Below, in pieces: positions 1 to 5,041 of a stretch of DNA of 13,360 bases. How positions within the stretch are numbered: the stretch's first letter is position 1; the number at the start of each line of letters is the position of its first letter. Position numbers and translations under genes: made by a program. The DNA is from Fluviibacter sp964604465 (GTDB lineage: Bacteria > Pseudomonadota > Gammaproteobacteria > Burkholderiales > Rhodocyclaceae). The notes beneath the pieces are model-generated. The model was not told the DNA's origin and did no database searches. It was given only the letters and a program-made list of their open reading frames with translations. Location of the stretch: the NCBI GenBank assembly GCA_964604465.1, contig CAZRYZ010000033.1, positions 1-13,360 of the forward strand, read 5' to 3'.

Positions 1-404
1 GAGGCGATCAGGTAGGACTGCTTGATGAAGTCAAAGACGAAATCCTGTTGCCAGCCTTCATCCTTGAAACGCTTGTCCGAACGTTCGGGCGCCATGGTCG
101 GCTCAGCCTCGACACCCATCATGCGCATGACCGAGTTCTGCCACAGAGAGAAGTAGTTGTGCACCATGCTCATCTGAGCCTGAGCCAGCTGATAGGGGTT
201 CGATAGCAGGCGTGCAGAGAGATCCATAAAGGCCTTGGCAATGCCGACTTCTTCACCCGCTGTATTGACCCCTTTTTGGGCCTGGCGCTCCAGGAAGCTG
301 CTGAGAACCCGGGAGGCACGTTGTGCGACCTCGGCATAGACATGAACAACTTCCGCGGGGTTCTTACCTTCCGAGGTCTCGGCCGGGTTCTGGGGCTGCG
401 ACAT
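1..404 (-). CDS. phaC: Class I polyhydroxyalkanoate synthase, N-terminal part (partial)
   Basis: PhaC polymerises (R)-3-hydroxyacyl-CoA into polyhydroxyalkanoate at the granule surface. Reading the minus strand from the ATG at 404-402 gives an open frame of 134 codons to the window edge, beginning MSQPQNPAETSEGKN. Residues about 107-134 carry the segment typical of the class I N-terminal domain: a D-K-R-F-K-D-E-x-W stretch followed by F-D-F-I-K-Q-S-Y-L. A GGAG Shine-Dalgarno lies 6 nt upstream of the ATG, supporting this start. The alpha/beta-hydrolase core with the catalytic Cys-Asp-His triad lies beyond the window, so activity cannot be judged. The gene is divergent from the DUF1289 gene across a 171-bp spacer. 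Family assignment rests on the N-terminal motif only, but the match is characteristic. A class II synthase or an inactive paralogue cannot be excluded. Confidence 0.85.
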   Translation of the reverse strand, partial: MSQPQNPAETSEGKNPAEVVHVYAEVAQRASRVLSSFLERQAQKGVNTAGEEVGIAKAFMDLSARLLSNPYQLAQAQMSMVHNYFSLWQNSVMRMMGVEAEPTMAPERSDKRFKDEGWQQDFVFDFIKQSYLIA

Positions 405-465
405 GGTGATCTCCGAAAACTTAACGCCAAAAAAAGCGCCCGCAGTGACTTTTGAGCTAAGCCCC

Positions 466-502
466 TACAGGCACGAGGTTCTTAAGGCGTAGATTGCCTG
501 TA
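466..502. repeat. 8-bp-arm inverted repeat in the phaC upstream region
   Basis: TACAGGCA (466-473) and TGCCTGTA (495-502) are perfect inverted copies separated by 21 bp. They sit 62 to 98 bp upstream of the phaC start codon, where an operator or promoter-proximal regulator site could be expected. This spacer (405-575) holds no gene. I could not identify a convincing -35/-10 pair for phaC in it. The regulatory role is inference. Confidence 0.3.
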
Positions 503-524
503 AAGACCCGATCGCACAAGGGGT

Positions 525-537
525 ATGTCGACGACAT
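525..537. repeat. 13-bp palindrome in the phaC/DUF1289 spacer
   Basis: ATGTCG-A-CGACAT is a perfect inverted repeat around a single central base, about 40 bp upstream of the DUF1289 start codon and within the divergent spacer. It could be a regulator half-site pair or chance. Short palindromes of this size are not rare. Confidence 0.2.
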
Positions 538-575
538 CGCTGGTTTCGGGCGGTGTGGCGGGGTAGACTCGTGCC

Positions 576-752
576 ATGTCCGAACAGAAACCTCCAGTAA
601 ACCCCATTACCGAATATCTACCGCCACCCAGCGACGAGGTGCAGTATGAGTGTATTGGCGTCTGTATGGCGGACCCGGTGTCCGGGCTTTGCGAGGGCTG
701 TGGCCGACCGCTGTATGAACCAGAACTCCCAGAAGACGCACCAGATCTCTAA
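576..752 (+). CDS. DUF1289-family small cysteine-rich protein
   Basis: A 58-residue protein beginning MSEQKPPVNP. The core, residues about 26-43, reads CIGVCMADPVSGLCEGCGRP. This is the pattern of the DUF1289 family: C-x3-C, then about eight residues, then C-x2-C and a following GR. Four clustered cysteines suggest a bound metal or a small iron-sulfur-type site, but the function of the family is not established. The residues flanking the core are acidic and proline-rich. The Shine-Dalgarno is weak (a G-rich run at about 559-564). The start is therefore chosen because this is the only ATG giving a compact protein that covers the motif. It is divergent from phaC and followed by a possible terminator hairpin. 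It is probably cytoplasmic, as there is no signal peptide. Confidence 0.75.
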   Translation: MSEQKPPVNPITEYLPPPSDEVQYECIGVCMADPVSGLCEGCGRPLYEPELPEDAPDL

Positions 753-753
753 A

Positions 754-778
754 CTGGGCCCTGCTTCGGGCCAGGTTT
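754..778 (+). terminator. Weak terminator-like hairpin after the DUF1289 gene
   Basis: The stem GGCCC (757-761) pairs with GGGCC (768-772) around a TGCTTC loop, with two more outer pairs if G756 is bulged. Only three Ts in a row follow, so intrinsic termination would be inefficient. It starts 2 bp after the stop codon, a position typical of a terminator. Confidence 0.35.
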
Positions 779-794
779 CTGGTCCTGTTTCCAG

Positions 795-823
795 GTGCCA
801 TTCGTCTGGCCGGCAGGTATAAT
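795..823 (+). promoter_or_regulatory. Sigma70-type promoter for the PIMT-like gene
   Basis: A perfect TATAAT -10 box at 818-823 is preceded, after a 17-bp spacer, by GTGCCA at 795-800 (4 of 6 matches to TTGACA). Transcription would start near 830 and leave a leader of about 60 nt before the ATG at 892. This also argues against the upstream in-frame ATG at 835, which would leave almost no leader. Confidence 0.5.
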
Positions 824-891
824 TACCGCGAACTTTGGCGCCTCTTCGGTCCCACATTCGGTTCCTCATCTACCCAGCTGGAAGCCTGCTC

Positions 892-1545
892 ATGAACACT
901 GAAAAAGCCCGTTTTAATATGGTCGAGCAACAGATTCGACCCTGGAATGTTCTGGATCCTAATGTGCTGGATCTCCTGTTTGAGGTGCGCCGGGAAGAGT
1001 TTGTACCGACCAGCTTCCGTTCTCTGGCCTTTGCCGATATCGAAATTCCTTTGAGCGCCTCGGCAGTGATGATGCCGCCGCGCATGGAAGCACGCATGCT
1101 GCAGGAGCTCGAACTCTCACCGGATGCGCGGGTTCTCGAGGTGGGCACTGGTTCCGGTTACATGACTGCGCTGCTGGCGTGCCAGGCCGCACACGTGACC
1201 AGTATGGAAATTGATCCGGCGCTTCAGGCGCAGGCGCAGGCCAATCTGAACGAGGCGGGGATCGAAAATGTCACACTCATCCTCGGCGATGGCCTCAAGG
1301 GGAATGAGCAGGGCGAGCCCTATGATGCGATCATCCTGACCGGCTCGGTACCGGTCATACCCGATGTGCTCCTGCACCAGCTCGCCTTAGGTGGACGCCT
1401 TATGGCCGTTGTGGGTTCGGGTGCGGTCATGGAGGTGGTCCGGATTCATTGCACCAGCCCCGGGACCTATTCGCGGGAAACCCTGTTTGAAACGCATGTA
1501 CCGCCCCTTGAGAACTCGGCGCGTACGAATCGCTTTGACCTTTAA
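892..1545 (+). CDS. Protein-L-isoaspartate O-methyltransferase-like SAM-dependent methyltransferase
   Basis: A 217-residue class I SAM-dependent methyltransferase of the PIMT (Pcm) type. Canonical Pcm repairs L-isoaspartyl residues in aged proteins. The N-terminus runs MNTEKARFNMVEQQIRPW, and the SAM-binding motif I VLEVGTGSGY is at residues 81-90. An acidic EID at 106-108 would contact the SAM ribose, with GDG at 132-134 and YDAIILTG at 144-151. The start at 892 is chosen because family similarity begins there, GGAAG lies 7 nt upstream, and the in-frame extension from 835 adds only 19 unrelated residues. The region that in Pcm holds the QTIS-type substrate and catalytic motif reads here SASAVMMPPRMEARML (about 55-70). 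The classical isoaspartyl activity is therefore doubtful. Related betaproteobacterial proteins often precede tolC; here the next gene is maeB. It is probably cytoplasmic. Confidence 0.85.
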   Translation: MNTEKARFNMVEQQIRPWNVLDPNVLDLLFEVRREEFVPTSFRSLAFADIEIPLSASAVMMPPRMEARMLQELELSPDARVLEVGTGSGYMTALLACQAAHVTSMEIDPALQAQAQANLNEAGIENVTLILGDGLKGNEQGEPYDAIILTGSVPVIPDVLLHQLALGGRLMAVVGSGAVMEVVRIHCTSPGTYSRETLFETHVPPLENSARTNRFDL

Positions 1546-1557
1546 GTTATAAGAAAT

Positions 1558-1599
1558 TCATCCCAATTGGTTGCCATCTATCGCAACCGATTGGGATGA
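1558..1599. repeat. 17-bp-arm inverted repeat between the methyltransferase gene and maeB
   Basis: The left arm 1558-1574 (TCATCCCAATTGGTTGC) and right arm 1583-1599 (GCAACCGATTGGGATGA) are inverted copies. They differ at one position, which would be a G-U wobble in RNA, and the loop is 8 nt. The element starts 12 bp after the methyltransferase stop, so it may act as a terminator, but no T-run follows it. A possible weak promoter, TTGCCA (1571-1576) with GATGAT (1595-1600) at 18-bp spacing, lies inside it. An operator for maeB is thus an alternative reading. Confidence 0.6.
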
Positions 1600-1615
1600 T
1601 TGCATTGATTTATTA

Positions 1616-1631
1616 GCGCAGGATCCTGCGC
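1616..1631. repeat. 16-bp perfect palindrome just upstream of maeB
   Basis: GCGCAGGATCCTGCGC is its own reverse complement. It lies 20 bp before the chosen maeB start codon, upstream of the GGAG ribosome-binding site at 1642-1645. It could be a dimeric regulator site on DNA. In the mRNA leader it could also be a GC-rich stem affecting ribosome access. Confidence 0.5.
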
Positions 1632-1651
1632 CAAACCTCACGGAGTCGTTC

Positions 1652-3934
1652 ATGGAGAAGGATCTGCGCGCCGCTGCGCTGGAATATCACCGTTACCCCA
1701 CGCACGGAAAGATTTCTGTCACGCCCACCAAGGGGCTAACGAATCAGCGGGATCTGGCGCTTGCCTATTCACCCGGCGTGGCATTTGCCTGTGAGGAAAT
1801 CGAAGCTAATCCAGACGAAGCCGATACACTGACTGCACGTGGCAATCTCGTGGGTGTGGTCACGAACGGCACCGCGGTCCTCGGCCTTGGCAATATCGGC
1901 CCGCTTGCATCAAAGCCCGTTATGGAGGGCAAAGGTTGCCTGTTCAAGAAATTCGCCGGGATCGATGTCTTTGATATTGAACTGGCCGAGAATGACCCAG
2001 ACAAACTGATCGAGATGATCGCTGCCCTGGAGCCAACGCTGGGCGGGATCAACCTCGAAGACATCAAGGCGCCGGAGTGTTTCTACATCGAGCGCGAGCT
2101 GAAGAAGCGGATGAAAATCCCCGTCTTCCACGATGACCAGCATGGTACGGCCATTATTTCTGCCTCGGCGCTGCTCAACGGCCTCAAGGTGATCAAGAAG
2201 AATATTGCCGATGTACGCGTAGTGGTATCGGGTGCCGGTGCGGCAGCGATTGCCTGTCTTGATCTATGGTGTGAAATTGGCGTCAAGCGCGAGAACATTA
2301 CGGTTTGTGACTCCAAGGGCGTGATCTATGTGGGCCGTGAAGAGAACATGGAGCCGACCAAGGCCAAGTACGCGCAGAAGACCGAAGCCCGGACGCTAAA
2401 GGATGCCCTGGTGGGCGCCGATGTCTTCCTGGGGTTGTCAGCTGCGGGTGCGCTAAAAGCAGAATGGCTCCCAGCGATGAAGGAGAATCCGCTCATCTTC
2501 GCACTGGCCAACCCAACGCCAGAAATCATGCCGGAAGAAGCACGTAAAGTTCGTCCGGATGCCATCATTGCAACGGGCCGGTCGGATTACCCGAACCAGG
2601 TCAACAACGTCCTGTGTTTCCCCTTTATTTTCCGTGGTGCGCTGGATGTCGGGGCAACCACGATTACCGAAGAGATGAAGCTGGCATGCGTCTATGCGAT
2701 AGCCGAACTAGCTGAAGTAGAAGTCTCTGATGAAGTGGCCATGGCCTATGCGGGACACAATCTGCAGTTTGGTCCCGAGTATCTGATACCCAAGCCTTTC
2801 GATCCACGCCTGATTACGCGGATTGCACCGGCAGTTGCCAAGGCGGCTGTCAGTTCCGGGGTGGCACGTCGGCCGATTGCCGACATGGATGCCTATATCG
2901 AGCGGCTGAAAGAGTTCGTCTATCACACGGGTATCGGGATGCGCGCCGTCTTTGTGGCCTGTAAGGAAGGTCAGCGTCAGCGCATCATTTTTGCCGAGGG
3001 TGAAGATGAGCGGGTGTTGCGCGCGACCCAGATCATTCTGGAAGAGCAACTGGCGACACCGATTCTGATCGGTCGCCCCGGAGTTGTCGAAAAGCGGTTG
3101 CAGCGTGCGGGTTTGAGGATCAAACCCGGTGTTGACTTCGAACTCGTCAATCCCGAGAATGATCCCCGCTATCGCGATTGCTGGACGGCGTATCACAAGC
3201 TCATGGCACGTCGCGGAGTGACCCCGGCCGTCGCTAAATCGGCCATGCGCCGTGATACCACCCTGATGGGCGCGATGCTCATGAAGCTGGGCTTTGCCGA
3301 TGGCATGATCTGCGGTGTGATTGGCCAGTACAGTGATCACCTGCGTGTCGTGAGTGAAGTCATTGGAAAGCGCACGGGTGTTAATGTTTTTGCCGCCATG
3401 AATTACCTCATGCTGCCGGGTCGTTCATTGTTCATCGCCGATACGCATGTCAACGAAAATCCGGACGCGGAGCAGGTGGCCGAGATCGCCATGCTGGCGG
3501 CCGATGAGGTGAAACGCTTCGGGGTGCACCCTAAAGTAGCACTTTTATCTCACTCCAATTTCGGGTCCTCCTCTTCGGAATCGGCGATGAAGATGAGCCG
3601 TGCAGCGGCCCTATTGCCGGCCCTTTCCTCCGGTGAGATGGATGTTGATGGCGAGATGCATGGCGATTCGGCGCTGTCCGAAGAGATCCGTCTGAATGCT
3701 TATCCCGATTCGGCGCTCAAGGGGGAGGCTAACGTGCTGGTCATGCCAAATCTGGATGCGGCCAATATCTCCTATAACCTGATCAAGATGATCGGTGGAT
3801 CGGGCGTGACCATCGGACCTATTCTGCTCGGCGCCGCGCATCCGGTTCATATCCTGACCTCCTCGTCGACAGTACGGCGTGTTGTGAATATGACGGCCAT
3901 GGCGGTCATGGATGCACTGAAGGCAAAACGCTGA
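1652..3934 (+). CDS. maeB: NADP-dependent malic enzyme with C-terminal phosphotransacetylase-like domain
   Basis: Oxidative decarboxylation of malate to pyruvate, CO2 and NAD(P)H in the cytoplasm. The product is 760 residues, matching the roughly 760 of MaeB-type enzymes. Residues 1 to about 430 form the malic enzyme. Tyr39 in LAYSPGV and Lys94 in VMEGK are the expected catalytic pair. Glu136-Asp137 (INLED) and Asp161-Asp162 (FHDDQHGT) are metal ligands, and a GAGAAA dinucleotide-binding loop lies near 194-199. From about 430 to the end is the phosphotransacetylase-like domain (motifs RIIFAEGEDERVLRA and LLSHSNFGSS). In this family it usually has a regulatory, acetyl-CoA-sensing role, not PTA activity. 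The ATG at 1652 has GGAG 6 nt upstream. The in-frame ATG at 1569-1573 would add residues with no family similarity, coded by the inverted repeats. NADP preference is inferred from the family. Confidence 0.92.
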   Translation: MEKDLRAAALEYHRYPTHGKISVTPTKGLTNQRDLALAYSPGVAFACEEIEANPDEADTLTARGNLVGVVTNGTAVLGLGNIGPLASKPVMEGKGCLFKKFAGIDVFDIELAENDPDKLIEMIAALEPTLGGINLEDIKAPECFYIERELKKRMKIPVFHDDQHGTAIISASALLNGLKVIKKNIADVRVVVSGAGAAAIACLDLWCEIGVKRENITVCDSKGVIYVGREENMEPTKAKYAQKTEARTLKDALVGADVFLGLSAAGALKAEWLPAMKENPLIFALANPTPEIMPEEARKVRPDAIIATGRSDYPNQVNNVLCFPFIFRGALDVGATTITEEMKLACVYAIAELAEVEVSDEVAMAYAGHNLQFGPEYLIPKPFDPRLITRIAPAVAKAAVSSGVARRPIADMDAYIERLKEFVYHTGIGMRAVFVACKEGQRQRIIFAEGEDERVLRATQIILEEQLATPILIGRPGVVEKRLQRAGLRIKPGVDFELVNPENDPRYRDCWTAYHKLMARRGVTPAVAKSAMRRDTTLMGAMLMKLGFADGMICGVIGQYSDHLRVVSEVIGKRTGVNVFAAMNYLMLPGRSLFIADTHVNENPDAEQVAEIAMLAADEVKRFGVHPKVALLSHSNFGSSSSESAMKMSRAAALLPALSSGEMDVDGEMHGDSALSEEIRLNAYPDSALKGEANVLVMPNLDAANISYNLIKMIGGSGVTIGPILLGAAHPVHILTSSSTVRRVVNMTAMAVMDALKAKR

Positions 3935-3939
3935 TTGGC

Positions 3940-3968
3940 TTGCTGTCATGCAATAATCGGCATAGAGT
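3940..3968 (+). promoter_or_regulatory. Possible weak promoter for the Rap1a-like/lipoprotein cluster
   Basis: TTGCTG (3940-3945) and TAGAGT (3963-3968) are spaced 17 bp apart, with 3 of 6 and 4 of 6 consensus matches. The spacing is ideal but the boxes are weak. The only support beyond sequence is position, in the 103-bp gap after maeB. Confidence 0.25.
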
Positions 3969-3981
3969 AGACCCACCGCGG

Positions 3982-4005
3982 CTTGCTGCAATCTCATGCG
4001 GCAAG
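3982..4005 (+). terminator. Hairpin between maeB and the Rap1a-like gene
   Basis: CTTGCTGCA (3982-3990) pairs with TGCGGCAAG (3997-4005), 9 bp with one G-U pair, around an ATCTCA loop. TTGTTA follows. This could be a moderate terminator for maeB. If the upstream weak promoter is used, it would instead be a 5'-leader stem of the next transcript. Confidence 0.4.
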
Positions 4006-4037
4006 TTGTTACGCTTTAAAACTCCCAGGAGAAACTT

Positions 4038-4403
4038 GTGAAGAAAATTCTAGTTCTGGCTTCCGCCGCCGCAATCTCTGCCTCTGCCATGGCTGCCGCA
4101 CCGGCGCCTACGGTCAAGTTCATCAGCACGCAGCAGATGGTGACGATGTGTAAAAACAAGGCCAGCGCACAGGATCAGAGCTACTGTGGTGGTTTCGGTC
4201 AGGGTGTCTATGATGGTTACCTGATGATGGTTAACCCGAAGAAGAAGGGTGCGCAGACGATCTGTATTCCTCAGGATGCAAAAGATCCGGCCATTGTGGA
4301 TTCGTTCATCAAGTGGACTGAAGCCAACCCGAAATTCAATAACCGCCCTGCTGCTGAAGCCGTGCTGAACTTCCTGGATCAGCGCTATCCCTGCAAAAAA
4401 TAA
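4038..4403 (+). CDS. Secreted Rap1a/Tai-like protein
   Basis: A 121-residue protein with a GTG start and a strong AGGAGA Shine-Dalgarno 5 nt upstream. Residues 1-19 form a Sec signal peptide (KK, hydrophobic core, AMA cleavage motif at 17-19), so the mature protein is probably periplasmic. The mature part resembles the Rap1a/Tai family: SYCGGFGQGVYDGYL at 48-62, ICIP at 75-78, then a segment with NPKFNNRPAAEAVL (97-110) and a terminal YPC. Four cysteines (38, 50, 76, 119) suggest two disulfides. Named family members neutralise T6SS amidase effectors in Serratia, but the fold is widespread without effectors. None is encoded nearby, so immunity is not implied here. The gene is followed after 15 bp by a lipoprotein gene, suggesting co-transcription. 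Family assignment is by recalled motif pattern. Confidence 0.65.
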   Translation: MKKILVLASAAAISASAMAAAPAPTVKFISTQQMVTMCKNKASAQDQSYCGGFGQGVYDGYLMMVNPKKKGAQTICIPQDAKDPAIVDSFIKWTEANPKFNNRPAAEAVLNFLDQRYPCKK

Positions 4404-4418
4404 TTCCGGAGCAATACG

Positions 4419-4631
4419 ATGACTAAAACGCTGTTTGCCATCCCGCTGGCGGCTGCCCTGGTGGTTGGATGTTCGGGCATGAGCAATACGCAACAGAAGA
4501 TGCTGTCCGGTGGCGCAATTGGCGCTGCGGCGGGCGCCGGCATTACCGCTATTGCTGGCGGCAACCCGATCTGGGGAGCTATCGGCGGCGCTGCGGTCGG
4601 TACGGCCGGCGGTTATCTGATGTCAAAGTAA
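4419..4631 (+). CDS. Glycine-zipper lipoprotein, short copy
   Basis: A 70-residue lipoprotein. The signal peptide ends in a lipobox VVG-C with Cys18 as the lipidation site, to be modified by Lgt. After a short linker (SGMSNTQQKM), residues about 30-66 are Gly/Ala-rich with repeated small-x3-small spacing. This is the pattern of glycine-zipper domains that pack in or on the outer membrane. CCGGAG lies 7 nt upstream of the ATG. The protein stops directly after the zipper (GGYLMSK), whereas the downstream paralogue continues with a charged tail. The stop is a clean in-frame TAA, with no sign of a frameshift. Function is unknown; an envelope structural or stress role is a guess from the family. 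Confidence 0.8.
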   Translation: MTKTLFAIPLAAALVVGCSGMSNTQQKMLSGGAIGAAAGAGITAIAGGNPIWGAIGGAAVGTAGGYLMSK

Positions 4632-4860
4632 GTGAAGAGCTTGCTCTAGAGAGGATTTAGAAATGAAAAAGACATTGTTGGTGGTTCCAGTAGTTGCCGC
4701 ATTTCTGGCCGGTTGCTCGGGTATGAGTGATACGCAACAGCGCACCCTGTCAGGCGGTGCGATTGGTGCAGCTGCGGGCGCAGGTATTACGGCAATTGCA
4801 GGTGGCAACCCGATCTGGGGTGCTGTGGGGGGTGCTGCTGTAGGTGCGGTTGGCGGTTAT
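4419..4860 (+). repeat. Tandem gene duplication of the glycine-zipper lipoprotein
   Basis: The first 66 residues of the two adjacent lipoproteins align without gaps, with 51 identities. Residues 29-54 (from LSGG through NPIWGA) are identical in both. The signal peptides and the region after the zipper differ most. Synonymous differences are visible in the DNA of the identical stretch, so this is an established duplication and not an assembly artefact. Confidence 0.85.
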
Positions 4861-4950
4861 GCCTATGATGCTTATGAGAAATCGAAGCAGAAGGAATATA
4901 ACCAGGGCTATCAGGCCGGTAAGAAGGCAAACAGCACTAGCGGTAATTAA
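4663..4950 (+). CDS. Glycine-zipper lipoprotein, long copy
   Basis: A 95-residue paralogue of the preceding protein. The lipobox LAG-C has Cys18 as lipidation site, and Ser at +2 predicts outer-membrane sorting by the Lol +2 rule. The glycine zipper spans about 30-66. It is followed by YAYDAYEKSKQKEYNQGYQAG and a polar end, which together form a charged, tyrosine-rich tail that the short copy lacks. GAGAGGAT gives a fair Shine-Dalgarno before the ATG, 31 bp after the first copy's stop. The pair and the Rap1a-like gene probably form one transcript ending at the terminator at 4975. The overall layout (lipobox, zipper, short tail) is seen in many small outer-membrane lipoproteins; no specific function can be assigned. 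Confidence 0.82.
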   Translation: MKKTLLVVPVVAAFLAGCSGMSDTQQRTLSGGAIGAAAGAGITAIAGGNPIWGAVGGAAVGAVGGYAYDAYEKSKQKEYNQGYQAGKKANSTSGN

Positions 4951-4974
4951 GTCCGTTAAGGTTTTGGGTTTGAT

Positions 4975-5015
4975 CCAAAGAACAAAAGGCGCTTTAAGCG
5001 CCTTTTGTTCTTTGG
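4975..5015. terminator. Strong bidirectional intrinsic terminator
   Basis: A perfect 18-bp stem: CCAAAGAACAAAAGGCGC (4975-4992) pairs with 4998-5015 around a TTTAA loop. The GC-rich top is flanked by an A-run on one side and a T-run on the other, so it can terminate transcripts from either direction. It lies between the convergent lipoprotein cluster (ends 4950) and ilvD (ends 5042). Confidence 0.93.
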
Positions 5016-5041
5016 CGTGAACGGTTTAGTCAAAGCCTGGG

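Noticed and set aside
170..430. Minus-strand frame of 86 codons at the left end
   Set aside because: It overlaps the phaC frame in another register and is arginine/proline-rich, as expected of a shadow; the phaC frame carries family motifs and a ribosome-binding site.
835..891. Upstream in-frame start for the PIMT-like protein
   Set aside because: The extension lacks family similarity and would begin almost at the predicted transcription start of the TATAAT promoter.
2708..3340. Long antisense open frame (210 codons) within maeB
   Set aside because: It lies wholly opposite a well-recognised gene, has a composition typical of codon-bias shadow frames, and shows no recognisable motif.
4038..4403. 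Functional T6SS effector-immunity locus
   Set aside because: No effector, VgrG, Hcp or PAAR gene lies nearby; the neighbours are lipoproteins and housekeeping genes.
4419..4631. Short lipoprotein as a frameshifted or truncated pseudogene of the longer copy
   Set aside because: The sequence after the zipper does not resume similarity to the longer copy's tail in any frame I could read, and the gene has its own Shine-Dalgarno, lipobox and clean stop.
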